In this document: positions 24,901 to 33,134 of the stretch, piece by piece
Layout: each line of letters starts with the position of its first letter
How positions within the stretch are numbered: position 1 is the stretch's first letter
Notes under the pieces: generated by a model
The model's database searches: none
Seen by the model: only the letters and a program-made list of their open reading frames with translations
Told to the model about the DNA's origin: nothing
Source of the DNA: Heliobacterium mobile
GTDB lineage: Bacteria > Bacillota > Desulfitobacteriia > Heliobacteriales > Heliobacteriaceae
Assembly (NCBI RefSeq): GCF_009720735.1
Contig: NZ_WNKU01000012.1
Coordinates: 51,058-115,057, forward strand
Length of the DNA stretch: 64,000 nucleotides
Direction: 5' to 3'
Position numbers and translations under genes: made by a program

Positions 24901-24908
24901 CTGAATAA
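18966..24908 (+). CDS. Giant secreted protein with multiple IPT/TIG domains and a fibronectin type III domain
   Basis: A protein of 1,980 residues. ATG at 18966 is chosen because GGGGAGAGG lies just upstream and a signal peptide follows at once (MKLLKRK, hydrophobic core, cleavage near SWAAA). The N-terminal third is Ig-like but not assigned. From about residue 800 on, at least seven IPT/TIG-like immunoglobulin folds repeat, with patterns such as PTVDTFIPDQVPNVTGHDVLVNGSNF, DSGPA ... ITGSGFG and IKPASGPYAGNIAAVIKGRGF. A fibronectin type III domain follows near residues 1695-1785 (IRLSWDPVNMAKAYEVQVSEGD ... YWFRVRAISSAGLGPYSE), then a unique C-terminal ~190 residues. No SLH or LPXTG anchor is visible, so attachment probably depends on partners such as the SLH proteins encoded directly downstream. 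Confidence 0.85.
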   Translation: MKLLKRKVSTLVQKTVAILLTIALTLTIIPLKPSWAAATVTKITYAAQDAPANGSSVTLSLTIVGTGVSTANASNIYFKYGNTTIPFTKTGGSSAGSGTDFITGNIVMKSEYNIPSNSYLTLFFDGNLYENGFLYRARTTRELSVDKTYVRNDVSTQVTLSSSGFFDDGDNWAGTIVKERVINFGGLLTFPVVQSAPAGQETNYAVKAAGSEKISFWTPTAGQGLYDITMRRAMEFPSPAGAFINRIEEDTVYKGFGLTGDYSQPPVLTKIEAKPLANLDPDSDPPGDRPGDLSLQYRTSAVQDLQDYIRVYVWFTDIASKLTDPSIHYDLVIKNSINRIYKDTNGLYYADVPRTIAQSKENAQAFVARSDYINSLGYSVTLWADPYHRYNGSNIQINKPVIGGVVYLKKGDTSTLEIADTNVPGNFNINNLSDPTSIISNDELQIRVGNKENGTWLKPENQAVNVTSPGANKITFSLQANVDVNPGEETPIWIFSKYGYSKIDSKIVFLSQQDSPSIALTDGVKVDAYNGQSVSSYTVHATYPQRESGLERTVPRDADKVDVILTGVNYIQGVTWVKIGDIIIPKEDIKVNQPIIGKLTLTIPKSKMPAQPGDVPITVYNGPDPATAPKYEETVSRDKNSFNTVTNGFRFLSVPDFPTLPHKPETEKWPERIIDNTRSDYYTLLNQFVETPTPKLDWRGNQIIKLKNGQDFYRVFFKGTDPASDPDKWITPKVTVKLKNGNLAPYTATTLETYTPDPVSGEVSFRMPDLSQSGFPDPATSTLNPYRVDVEIENPDGQKIVLPEALDIVNRSSTKPTVDTFIPDQVPNVTGHDVLVNGSNFAESVNNPPKVYMGFWPTDTTFTDSQHVMFKTYQQDFLEPLIQYIDVPVTVVNPDGTASDPKKIRVIKNTPNAPSISDVVPKFGPAQSNAKPIIFVKGSNFKTQGRLLTQIYIDEVPATLPNQYTDNLISFELPYITAPRQNMHIILRFSDDSVAWSPFNTYLTNPMTVNAVVPDSGPALQTSGQTQPTMADVTITGSGFGTSPEVYVGGVKVTQFNATPTDTTLMFRVPPLPAGTYKITIVDPVGKSIGSTPNDFTYLDTSSATSPTVTSVNVYEGKTNKPVPPQPLSSGGGQQVTVVGNLFMMPNTTNPPNPRVFIAGKEIPSSAFIETPTTTRLVFTTQPTDPSFFSANETSKTVDLQVMRSDGAIAAWKVTIARSTPVIDSISPCGADIDDSPRPKIYIAGTDLQSGMTVRFGDDIPGKEKPGEGPNDVTATRIGDKPGSSTEGIKLITYNRDTKKGVYLVTVPDLTNLYDKNDMTKNWIRIRVYNPDGQVAEKNGFYFRIYQDEQGPTITSIDPDRHSAKGGTYATITLTNLNIDYTDKKQWPYFVFGGIRVMPNDSTGINYPPDPNQNLTNEPVVLKKAPDSPDGEWVFDVRVPAFPWPTEGAYKDAEEYPNVEVLAVNRNNCTATKDTGVGHITYTRPHGDIVITNIDPTTGTTDGGTEVTLTAAIIPETPTTEGSNGFSTKNGMPRVFFGSVEGTVTDVSEDGKTLKVTTPPHEIGSVQVIVINPNNAQGTAPKPFVFADIPVIDSIKPASGPYAGNIAAVIKGRGFTADKVTVTFTVGSASATATVKKATETEIQIIVPQSPATIPDGDIKVKADISVTNSDGSKGTKKEAFTYYKDDGQPVESPQVTVKVLNKNAIRLSWDPVNMAKAYEVQVSEGDRGNYRLDQVVDAGQTQNGKVYVIVKGLEANSQYWFRVRAISSAGLGPYSEDISAETNNKDGFDGFEQPDNQIVTDPEGAKLILRKGTIEKYYDLRKDALGASATKQVSFSPDVQGFNNPVLLDNGNWKVVIPPTSLKYNAGNMIESYATVRVAPAPGQAKEQVLLANRNRQPLSEVYEFTLNYNDGKQSFTPADYGQPFTLTVNYRSPGLNRGAAMYYYNWRTGQWQRLNSYTDPVAVSANIEHAGYYTVFPE

Positions 24909-24941
24909 AGGGAATCCCCAAAAAACAAGGGTGGTTTACCT

Positions 24942-27737
24942 ATGAAAAAATTGATCAGTGCCCTTTGCATCACAGCACTTACCTGGGCCTCAACCTGCGG
25001 CCTGGCCGTCCAACCCGGATTGGCTGCGGCCTTACCAAACGAATTGCAAGGGGTTCCCTACTACCGGGAATTGATCCAAAACGGCACCTTCAACGACACC
25101 GGCTACCACTGGGCCGCCGAGGCCCTCTATATAGCCGGTGTCAACGGATTGCTCAAAGCGGATGCCAGCGGAAACGCCAACCCTGATGCGCCGCTGAGCA
25201 AAAAAGATGCCCTCCTGGGCATCGCCCAAATGTCCGGATGGATGCCGCAGATCCAAAGCGGAGGCCAAGGTCGAATCCCGGCGAACATGGATCCATGGAC
25301 CTATTACGGCCAACAGGTTCTCACCGTTGCCGCCGGAAAAGGACTCTTTGGCAGTTCGACCGGCGCCGGTGGCGCCGTCCGGCCTAGGCCGATTACAGGA
25401 AACTGGGACGACCCGGCCACCCGGGAAGAGATGATCCTTTGGACGAGCCGGGCACTACAACTGCCATCCACGGTAAACGGCAGCCAAACGGGTGTCTATA
25501 ACTATCAAGACTGGAACCAATTAGCCCCTGATTCCGTCCCATGGATAGAGGCCGCACTTCAACAAGGGCTTATCTCCGCGAGCAACGGCAACGGCCGACC
25601 GGCCCTGCGGCCGAAAGATAAGATAACCCGGGCGGAAGGGGCAGTCATACTGACCAGAGCTCTTCCGAAGGCCCTCATCCTCCAAGCACGTCCCATCATG
25701 ACGGCCAATGTCTACGACATCGATGAAATTGGGGAAGGGCCGGGCAATGCCGCCCAGCGACGGATCCACCTAGTCTCCGCGGGAGCGCCACAAGGCCAGA
25801 AATCCACCTTGTTCCTGCAAGGGCCCAGCCAAGATAACCCATCCGGTCAAAGCATCGCCCTCTGGAAAGATGGCCCGGCCGATGGTAACGCCTTACAGCC
25901 GGGCGATCAGATCGAACTCTATCCGGTTGCCGGAACAGGGACGTCCAGCCAGGCGGCCAGAAGCGGCAGCAGCGACGCCTTAAACGCTCCCTATAAAGTG
26001 CCAGCCCCGGATGCGAGCGGCTTTGGCTCAACCACCATCGTCTACTTTGCCAAGGTCTTACCGACAGGCGTCCCCGTCGAAGGGACACTGCTGAACTATG
26101 ACCCTAACTCAGGACGGGTCCTTCTGCAAGATTCCTGGGGGAACCAGCGGCAGGCCACTGTCATCCCGGGAGCCCGTATCTTCATTAACGGAGTGGAGCA
26201 TACCCTAGCCGATGTCCCGAACGGAACATTCCTACGGGGCTCCCTTTCGGGAAACACCCTCAGCAGCCTTTCGACCGAACTGTCCGTGGCTCAGCCGGGA
26301 GCCATCCCGACGGGAAGCAACACACTTACAGGACGGGTCAAATCCATCGACGCCAACGGCCTCCGGCTCCTCACCAGCACCGGACAGGAACAGTACTACC
26401 CCTTTGCGCCGGGACTTCAGGTCTATGAAGGGCGTCAGATCGCCCGGCCTGTCGACATCAAAATCGGCGATCCCGTCACATTGCACATGGATGATTTCCG
26501 GGGATTACAGATCGCCCGGGTCGATCTTCCCACCGTCAACCGTTTGAACGAAGGCATCTATCGGGGTACCGTCGACTTCATCAACCCCGTTACTCGCATC
26601 GCTACCCTGCATAAAGCCTACAAATTTAACACAGGGAACTGGGAATCCCTGCCGGGCCAACTTCAAGTCCGCCTTGATTCGTCGACAGCCGTCTCGGTCA
26701 ATGGTTCGCCCACGACAGGAGATGATTTTATCCGATATGGCACAGGGCAGGACATCTTATTTAGCGCCAGCCAAGATCTGGCCATGTCTGGACGGCCTTC
26801 CGGCGTCTATACCAACTTCGACACCGACGATACGACTACAGACTACAAATCTCCCGGCACGTCCTTAGGACTCAAAGCGTCAAGGCTGTCGGTCATTCAG
26901 GGCTCTGGAGAAAGGCTCAACGACAAGATCGAAAAAATTGACCTGCCGGGCCGTACCGTCCGCATGAGCGATGATGGCAGCACATTTGCCTTCGATGGAG
27001 CCACCATCGTCATCCGCAACGGCCGACTGGTAGACCCCGCAGAACTGCAAAGCGGTGATCCTGTCATCGCCTACACTGACGCCAGCCGCTACGGATATCG
27101 GGCATCCCTGATTGTTGTCGACAAAGACCTTCTGCCCTCCGGCAGCAGTCTAAACAGCCTGGCGAGCGGCCTCGTTCAAGGCGATCTCCGCGAAGTTTCC
27201 ACCGACCGTAAAGTGAAGCTGGCTCTCTACAGCCAGTATCGGAACAACAGCTGGAGCTCTTTTGATGATGGCACCACCACATTTAAAGTAGACTATGACA
27301 CTGTAGTCTACGACGTACGCGGCGCCAGCCTTGAGACGATCCCCATCGCCGATTTCATGTCGGAAGGGCCGGCGGACCTTTACGATGGCAGCTACGTCTA
27401 CGCTTTCATCGAAGACAACCGGGCGCTCGCTGTCGTATTGAGCAATGACGCTCCGGCAACCAACCATCCCCCACAAGATTCGACGATCCTTGCCCGCGTT
27501 AAATCGATCACCCAGGGAACCCAAAGCAACATTATCGTCTTCGATCAGATCCGCCAGTGGTCAGACCGAAGAGAAACCTGGGTCTCTGACCCGACGACCA
27601 ACTCCCTCAACGTCGACAACAGTGTCTTCATTAAAAACGACAAACTCATCGACATCGACGGCCTCCGAGTTGGTGACACCTGTCTCGTCATCCGGGACGG
27701 AGACAACGAACAAGCCCGCTTTATCATCAAGCAATAA
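24942..27737 (+). CDS. SLH-domain surface protein
   Basis: A 931-residue protein with a signal peptide (residues 1-29, cleavage at GLAAA) and N-terminal S-layer homology repeats: YHWAAEALYIAGVNGLLKADASGNANPDAPLSKKDALLGIAQ, then DPATREEMILWTSRAL and SVPWIEAALQQGLISASNGNGRPALRPKDKITRAEGAVILTRAL (about residues 48-245). SLH domains bind pyruvylated wall polymer, which fits csaB nearby. The remaining ~680 residues are beta-rich repeats with DxxG-type turns (for example VKSIDANGLRLLTSTGQEQYY and KIDLPGRTVRMSDDGSTFAF) of unknown function. It starts 33 bp after the giant IPT/TIG gene and is likely in one operon with it. Confidence 0.88.
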   Translation: MKKLISALCITALTWASTCGLAVQPGLAAALPNELQGVPYYRELIQNGTFNDTGYHWAAEALYIAGVNGLLKADASGNANPDAPLSKKDALLGIAQMSGWMPQIQSGGQGRIPANMDPWTYYGQQVLTVAAGKGLFGSSTGAGGAVRPRPITGNWDDPATREEMILWTSRALQLPSTVNGSQTGVYNYQDWNQLAPDSVPWIEAALQQGLISASNGNGRPALRPKDKITRAEGAVILTRALPKALILQARPIMTANVYDIDEIGEGPGNAAQRRIHLVSAGAPQGQKSTLFLQGPSQDNPSGQSIALWKDGPADGNALQPGDQIELYPVAGTGTSSQAARSGSSDALNAPYKVPAPDASGFGSTTIVYFAKVLPTGVPVEGTLLNYDPNSGRVLLQDSWGNQRQATVIPGARIFINGVEHTLADVPNGTFLRGSLSGNTLSSLSTELSVAQPGAIPTGSNTLTGRVKSIDANGLRLLTSTGQEQYYPFAPGLQVYEGRQIARPVDIKIGDPVTLHMDDFRGLQIARVDLPTVNRLNEGIYRGTVDFINPVTRIATLHKAYKFNTGNWESLPGQLQVRLDSSTAVSVNGSPTTGDDFIRYGTGQDILFSASQDLAMSGRPSGVYTNFDTDDTTTDYKSPGTSLGLKASRLSVIQGSGERLNDKIEKIDLPGRTVRMSDDGSTFAFDGATIVIRNGRLVDPAELQSGDPVIAYTDASRYGYRASLIVVDKDLLPSGSSLNSLASGLVQGDLREVSTDRKVKLALYSQYRNNSWSSFDDGTTTFKVDYDTVVYDVRGASLETIPIADFMSEGPADLYDGSYVYAFIEDNRALAVVLSNDAPATNHPPQDSTILARVKSITQGTQSNIIVFDQIRQWSDRRETWVSDPTTNSLNVDNSVFIKNDKLIDIDGLRVGDTCLVIRDGDNEQARFIIKQ

Positions 27738-27750
27738 CACCGGCAACCCC

Positions 27751-27800
27751 TGCAGGGAGGCGGGAATGACCTGCCTCCCTGCACAGCAAACACGGAGGTG
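27751..27800 (+). promoter_or_regulatory. Intercistronic hairpin that can compete for the 27807 ribosome binding site
   Basis: TGCAGGGAGGC (27751-27761) and GCCTCCCTGCA (27773-27783) form a perfect 11-bp stem without a T-run. The right arm CCTCC is also complementary to the GGAGG ribosome binding site at 27794-27798, so two exclusive pairings are possible. Confidence 0.5.
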
Positions 27801-27806
27801 ACCCCG

Positions 27807-29462
27807 ATGCCGCTTAGACGTCGCGTCACAGGTCGAATCCTAGCCGGCCTTCTTACCGCCATTCTGGTAATGCCATCGACGAACGCCTTCGCCGAGTCGA
27901 GCCCGCTTACGATGGAAGGCGGAATCGCGAATGAATATGACTACCAGGAATACGTATTTCTCAGTGGAAAGCCCATCCTGATGACCGGTACATTTAAAGT
28001 CACCGTGAACGGCGGACAGGGCGGAGACGCGACCACCAAAATTACATACACACTGAAAGATCAAACCGGCAAGAATAAGCTCGACCGCAACGCTACATAT
28101 GTGGAAAAAAGTGCCGATCGAGAAGATAAGAATCAAACGGTGCGGACGTCGCAACTAGACAAACTCACCGAAACAGCTACCATTGACGGGGTTAAATACA
28201 CACTGGACGACGCGCGGCTCTCCAAATCGGTCCTCGTCGATAAACACCCCGTTACCAACTTTTATGCCGGCAACTGGGAAGGCCGCAAGATCTACTCAGT
28301 GAACAAAACAGAAGGGCGGCTCGTCGTCGATACATCGGGACGGACCGTTGGTTACGACCATAACTGGGGACGATCGGAAACGCAGACCATGACCCAAACG
28401 CTCCAATACACTCCGGAAAACCCAAAAACCGTAAAAGCCCTGAAAACCGCCTGGGAAGGGCAACTCGATTACACGACCAATTTGACCACAGACCGGGAGA
28501 TCAGCTATCAATCAAACGAACCCTCTACGATCAGTTTCAGCGGAGGATACCTCCTCAATGAAACCGGTGCATCGACCACCATGGTTAACTACAACCTGCC
28601 TACGGTTAAGACAACCACAACAGACGGCACCAGCACCACCACCATAAAAAACGCCCAACGCAACCAGGGAAACGAACAGTTCAGCCTTCAAACGAACCCC
28701 AAGCTGACCCGTATGTACGTGCCGAACTATGACGACATCCGTGGGCACTGGGCCGAATCGGCCATTGAGACGCTGGCCGGTGTAAAAGCGTGGGATTCGC
28801 CGAGCGGCTACTTTGGCCCCGCCCAACCGATCACCCGGCTCGATTTTGCCCGGGCGACCGTGCAAGCTCTCGGCATCGTATCGCCGTCCGGGCCGAACGG
28901 CATGATCGCCTACACTGCCGGCTATCCCAACCTGCCTGAGCCAGGGAAAAAAGCCGGGACCTCCCCAACCCCCGTCACCACGCCCAACCGGGCCGGTTAT
29001 AACGGCGCCACCGGGACCCCGCGTAAAGCCAACACGACGGCGCCATCGCTGCCATTTACCGATCTCAGCCCGAACATGTCCGGCTTCGATCAAGTCAAAC
29101 TGGCCTACGCCGAAAAACTGATGGACGGCATCAGCTACGCCCGGTTTGACCCCTACGGCCTGCTCACGCGAGAACAAGCGGCCGCCCTCATCGTACGGGG
29201 CCTCGGACTCGATAACCTGGCTCCATCGGGATTTGTATCACTGCCCTTTGCCGACGACAACGACATCAGCCCATGGGCGCGGGATTCGGTCTATGTAGCT
29301 CGGAAACTGAACATTTTAAGCGGCGACAATTGGGGCTATTTCCGGCCCCAAGAATCGATGACGCGAGCAGAAGCAGCAGCCTTGCTGATGCGGGCCATCA
29401 CTTTTCTCCAAAACGACCTGAAATCGGAATACCGAGACTATCTCATGGGGCTGCACTCTTAG
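27807..29462 (+). CDS. Secreted protein with C-terminal SLH domains
   Basis: About 551 residues. ATG at 27807 is preferred over GTG at 27798, which would leave no space after GGAGG. A signal peptide (residues 1-29, cleavage at AFAE) leads into ~280 residues of unassigned beta-rich sequence. Three SLH repeats occupy the C-terminus (YDDIRGHWAESAIETLAGVKAWDSPSGYFGPAQPITRLDFARATVQALGI; FTDLSPNMSGFDQVKLAYAEKLMDGISYARFDPYGLLTREQAAALIVRGL; FADDNDISPWARDSVYVARKLNILSGDNWGYFRPQESMTRAEAAALLMRAI). A Pro/Thr-rich linker splits the first two. It is probably anchored to pyruvylated wall polymer. Confidence 0.88.
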   Translation: MPLRRRVTGRILAGLLTAILVMPSTNAFAESSPLTMEGGIANEYDYQEYVFLSGKPILMTGTFKVTVNGGQGGDATTKITYTLKDQTGKNKLDRNATYVEKSADREDKNQTVRTSQLDKLTETATIDGVKYTLDDARLSKSVLVDKHPVTNFYAGNWEGRKIYSVNKTEGRLVVDTSGRTVGYDHNWGRSETQTMTQTLQYTPENPKTVKALKTAWEGQLDYTTNLTTDREISYQSNEPSTISFSGGYLLNETGASTTMVNYNLPTVKTTTTDGTSTTTIKNAQRNQGNEQFSLQTNPKLTRMYVPNYDDIRGHWAESAIETLAGVKAWDSPSGYFGPAQPITRLDFARATVQALGIVSPSGPNGMIAYTAGYPNLPEPGKKAGTSPTPVTTPNRAGYNGATGTPRKANTTAPSLPFTDLSPNMSGFDQVKLAYAEKLMDGISYARFDPYGLLTREQAAALIVRGLGLDNLAPSGFVSLPFADDNDISPWARDSVYVARKLNILSGDNWGYFRPQESMTRAEAAALLMRAITFLQNDLKSEYRDYLMGLHS

Positions 29463-29492
29463 GAGGAAGCCTCCTAGATGATTCAGGAGGTG
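29461..29492 (+). promoter_or_regulatory. Alternating Shine-Dalgarno/anti-Shine-Dalgarno element before 29499
   Basis: AGGAGG (29461-29466), CCTCCT (29470-29475) and AGGAGG (29485-29490) follow one another, the first overlapping the stop codon of the upstream gene. CCTCCT can pair with either purine block, so a ribosome ending at the upstream stop codon could change access to the ribosome binding site of the next gene. Confidence 0.5.
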
Positions 29493-29498
29493 AACTGA

Positions 29499-31928
29499 TT
29501 GAATATCCGGCATATGAGCCGGCGACAAAAGGTTGTCCTGGCAATGATGTTCCTGCTGTTGCTTATCGCCCTCCCTACAGTGGCTATGGCAGGAACCATC
29601 AGTATGAGCGGGTCACCGAAATATGACGGCGGGCAAAACGACATGGATGTAGACGGCAGCATCACGGTTACCTTCAACGGCACGATCAGCAAAGGAGCCA
29701 ACTTCGATCAGATCAGCATCAAAGCGGCCGACGACAGCACGACCAACCTGATCACCTCATCGAACATCCATATCGACTCTTCAGGTAAATCCATCGTGAT
29801 TACGCCGTCCAAGCCGCTGAACTACGGTACCAGCTACTTCCTATACATCCCGGCCGGCGCCGTAACAAACAGCAGCGGCGATACGGGACCGACGACAGCT
29901 TACGCCGCTACGTTTACCACCGAAGATATGCCGTCGCCGAAGAACCTGACATACAAGGTTAGCGGCTCTGCAGGAGCGAGAACACTTGAATGGACATGGG
30001 AATACCCACCCAACACTGTGACGGGATTTCGTATCTATGACGGGAAGAACAAACTGATTTATGACCTGAAAGATTCTTCATCGAGAACCTCGACGACTGC
30101 ACCGTTGAAGCCCTGGCGTGAGACAAACCTGCCGAACGGCAAATACACACGCTACGTCGTCGCTTATAAAACCGTCAACGGCGTTGACAACCTCTCACCG
30201 GCATCCCAATCGGTCACCGTCACCATCGATGACTTCTCAGGACTGGCTACACCGACAGAGTTTACGGGAACTGCCAAGAGCGACACAGAGATTCTCTGGT
30301 CCTGGGTCGACAACTCCAGTGACGAAACGGGATTTAAGATTTACGACGAAGACGATCACCTTGTCGGCCGTGTCGGGGCCAACCAGACTTCTTTCTTAGA
30401 GACCAACCTAGAGCCTGATAAGGAATATACCCGTTACGTCCGCGCCTTTAAGGCGGCTGATTTAGAAAACAGCGCCATGGAAGGAGACAAATCCGAGGAA
30501 GCCTCCGAAAGCACCGACGATGACAGTGACAGCGATTACAATAGCACTAACCGCACAGCCAGCCGGAGCCGCATTGCCGATGCGATCCAAAACGCCCTAA
30601 ACGTCACCGTATCGCCCTCGGATATCGCCCTCGTACAATATGACGACGTGGATAGGGAAGAAGAGGGAAACTATAAAATCAGCACAGACATTAACCGCTT
30701 TGTTGCTTTCGATCATGACGCCCTGGACGGTTATGGAGACGGTCAAGTGCGTATCACCACTTCAGAAGTGTTGGTAAAAATACCGGCGGAGCACCTGCGC
30801 GTCAGCGACAACACCGGTGGTGTCGCTGTAGGCTTGCAAGAATACAGCGACAACACCCAACCGCCATCGGGTAAACAGCGGGTCGGCCGAGCCTATAGGA
30901 TCAGCCTCGTGAAATACTCAGACTATAGCAAAAGCGGCTATACCGATGACGACTTTTCCTCCGACGATCCAGTCTATGTCTCCTTCTACTACGACTCATG
31001 GCGTGTTACCAACCCGGAATCGTTACGGATTCACAAACTCAACGGTGGAGTCTGGGAGCCGCTCGAATGCAGCGTCAACACGCTCGACCATGCCGTTCAA
31101 ACGAAAGTCACCGAATTAGGACGATTCGCCCTCTTTGAAATCCCGAAGGGAACCATGGGCAGCAACCTGGGGTCCGGCAGCTACTTGCCGGGCGGAGGCA
31201 ATACCTATACCCCTGGATATCCCCCGGGCTTCGGACCGGGCTATGGCGATGCCTACAACAGCGGAACTGCTTACAACCCTGCTCAATACAGTGCCTCGAC
31301 CCCCTTGGGCAGCCAATATCCGCCCGGATATATTCCCGGCGGCAATAGCTACAGCCCGGTTAGCCCCTATGCGAGTGCCAGCCAGGCGCTCTTCGTAGAT
31401 ACGGTCAATCACTGGGCCCGGGCCCAAATCGAAGCACTGGCATCCAGTGGAATCGTCCACGGCACATCGGCACGCATCTTTGATCCAGATAAAAAAATAA
31501 CCCGTGCTGAATTCCTTACCATGCTGATGGGGGCCATGGGCCAAAGAGTGACCCCCCCTGGGGCACCGCCGTTCGATGACGTCCGGGCCGATGACTGGTT
31601 TGCCGGTTCCTTGGCTCAAGCGATGCAAAAGCGGATCGTGACCGAAAGGGGCGGCTATTTCCGGCCCTATGATCCGATTCAGCGACAAGAAATGGCCGCT
31701 TGGATCGGCCGGTCCCTCACCGGAAAGACGATCTTCAAAAATGGCTATGATCCGGCCCTGTTCAGCGATTGGTCGAATGTAGACAGCCAACTTCAAGATG
31801 CTGTCGGCCAGGCAGTGCGAAGCGGCCTCATCAACGGCCGCCCCGATCGAACCTTCGATCCCTGGGGATCGGCAACACGGGCCGAAGCGGCGACCATCAT
31901 CTACTCCTATCTAAACTTAGTACGATGA
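29499..31928 (+). CDS. SLH surface protein with Ig-like and fibronectin type III-like domains
   Basis: An 809-residue protein starting with TTG, seven bases after AGGAGGTG. After a signal peptide (cleavage near VAMAG, residue 28) come a Big_5/SbsA-like Ig domain (about residues 32-150, with VTFNGTISKG ... LNYGTSYFLYIPAGAVTNSSG), two fibronectin type III-like domains (about 150-330) and an acidic Ser/Asp linker. An unassigned domain and a Gly/Pro/Tyr-rich linker (about 550-625) follow, and three SLH repeats end the chain (HWARAQIEALASSGIVHGTSARIFDPDKKITRAEFL and two more). The modular layout is typical of wall-associated structural proteins. Confidence 0.9.
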   Translation: MNIRHMSRRQKVVLAMMFLLLLIALPTVAMAGTISMSGSPKYDGGQNDMDVDGSITVTFNGTISKGANFDQISIKAADDSTTNLITSSNIHIDSSGKSIVITPSKPLNYGTSYFLYIPAGAVTNSSGDTGPTTAYAATFTTEDMPSPKNLTYKVSGSAGARTLEWTWEYPPNTVTGFRIYDGKNKLIYDLKDSSSRTSTTAPLKPWRETNLPNGKYTRYVVAYKTVNGVDNLSPASQSVTVTIDDFSGLATPTEFTGTAKSDTEILWSWVDNSSDETGFKIYDEDDHLVGRVGANQTSFLETNLEPDKEYTRYVRAFKAADLENSAMEGDKSEEASESTDDDSDSDYNSTNRTASRSRIADAIQNALNVTVSPSDIALVQYDDVDREEEGNYKISTDINRFVAFDHDALDGYGDGQVRITTSEVLVKIPAEHLRVSDNTGGVAVGLQEYSDNTQPPSGKQRVGRAYRISLVKYSDYSKSGYTDDDFSSDDPVYVSFYYDSWRVTNPESLRIHKLNGGVWEPLECSVNTLDHAVQTKVTELGRFALFEIPKGTMGSNLGSGSYLPGGGNTYTPGYPPGFGPGYGDAYNSGTAYNPAQYSASTPLGSQYPPGYIPGGNSYSPVSPYASASQALFVDTVNHWARAQIEALASSGIVHGTSARIFDPDKKITRAEFLTMLMGAMGQRVTPPGAPPFDDVRADDWFAGSLAQAMQKRIVTERGGYFRPYDPIQRQEMAAWIGRSLTGKTIFKNGYDPALFSDWSNVDSQLQDAVGQAVRSGLINGRPDRTFDPWGSATRAEAATIIYSYLNLVR

Positions 31929-32023
31929 ATCCCAGAGTGCGAAGCATGTTGTTTACTGGCATTCGAATTCCAATCATGTTACAATAGATTTAAATTTTGA
32001 TTCAGCGCGGGGGAAGGGATTCC

Positions 32024-33127
32024 GTGGCCACCATCGTCTTATCCGGATATTTTGGATACAACAACGCCGGCGACGAAGCGCTGCTGAAAGCCATGATTGC
32101 GGCCTTACGTAGCAAGCGTCCGGATATACGGATCATCGTGCTTTCCGGCCAACCGGCCCTCACCCGGAAGGATCATCAGGTAATCGCGGTTCATCGGTAT
32201 AATCCCTTGGCCATCGTGGCGGCGATCCTGCAAGCCGATTTGATCGTGAGTGGCGGCGGAAGCCTGCTGCAAGACGTGACCGGCAAATTGACCATTCCCT
32301 ATTATTTGATGGTCGTCGCCCTTGGACTCCTTTTTCGGCGCAAATGCATGTTTTATGCCCAAGGTATCGGGCCGGTAAATGGCAGGTTTGGGAAAGCCCT
32401 CATCAAATGGGTGGCGAACCGGACCGACTTGATCACCTTACGCGATGCCGCATCGGCGAAACGATTACAACGCATGGGCGTCAAGAACCCCTCCATGCTT
32501 GTCACGGCTGATCCCGTCTTTGGACTGACGCCGGAAGAGAAGAAAAGAGTAACCGATTTGCAGACTGGCCGAGCAGAGGCCGTCTTCTGCCTGCGCGGTT
32601 GGAAGAATGGCCCTGACCTGGAAGGGGCTTGTCTAAAACTTGCGCAGCACCTGCTTGATAGAGGATGGCGAGTCACCTTCCTGCCGATGCATGCCGAAGA
32701 AGACCTCGCCATCTGCCGTAACATGACCCGCCAGTTGAATCACAGCCGGGTGCAACTGATCGACGAAGAGCTCCATTATGAAAATGCCATCAACACCATT
32801 GCGGAGTCGTCCCTCCTCGTCGGGGTTCGACTCCACTCGTTGCTCTTTGCCACCTTGCTGGGAATCCCGATCATCGGAATCGCCTACGACCCCAAGGTGA
32901 CAGGCTTTTTGAACGAACTGGGCCGGCCTGCCTTTGGTGAAACCCCTGAACTGACCGGTTACCAACTGATCCGTGAATTTGAACGGATCCTGTCGAACTA
33001 TGAAAAGGAACAGCAGGCCGTCTTTGACTTCGCCCATGAATTAAAAAACAGAGCCTTAGTCACAGCCCAACTGGCTATTGAACTGATGGAAGACAAAGGG
33101 CCAGACAAGCGAACAAAAAGCAGGTGA
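32024..33127 (+). CDS. csaB: Polysaccharide pyruvyl transferase CsaB
   Basis: About 367 residues. GTG at 32024 is chosen because GGGGGAAGGG lies just upstream and the protein then begins with the family's usual IVLSGYFGYNNAGDEALLKAM. CsaB adds pyruvate to secondary wall polysaccharide, creating the ligand bound by SLH domains. Other family features are VSGGGSLLQDVTG, YAQGIGPVNG and the C-terminal GVRLHSLLFATLLGIPIIGIAYDPKVTGF. The gene sits between four SLH-protein genes, which supports a working SLH anchoring system. A weak promoter (CTGGCA-N18-TACAAT) may lie at about 31954-31983. Confidence 0.94.
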   Translation: MATIVLSGYFGYNNAGDEALLKAMIAALRSKRPDIRIIVLSGQPALTRKDHQVIAVHRYNPLAIVAAILQADLIVSGGGSLLQDVTGKLTIPYYLMVVALGLLFRRKCMFYAQGIGPVNGRFGKALIKWVANRTDLITLRDAASAKRLQRMGVKNPSMLVTADPVFGLTPEEKKRVTDLQTGRAEAVFCLRGWKNGPDLEGACLKLAQHLLDRGWRVTFLPMHAEEDLAICRNMTRQLNHSRVQLIDEELHYENAINTIAESSLLVGVRLHSLLFATLLGIPIIGIAYDPKVTGFLNELGRPAFGETPELTGYQLIREFERILSNYEKEQQAVFDFAHELKNRALVTAQLAIELMEDKGPDKRTKSR

Positions 33128-33134
33128 GCCTGTC

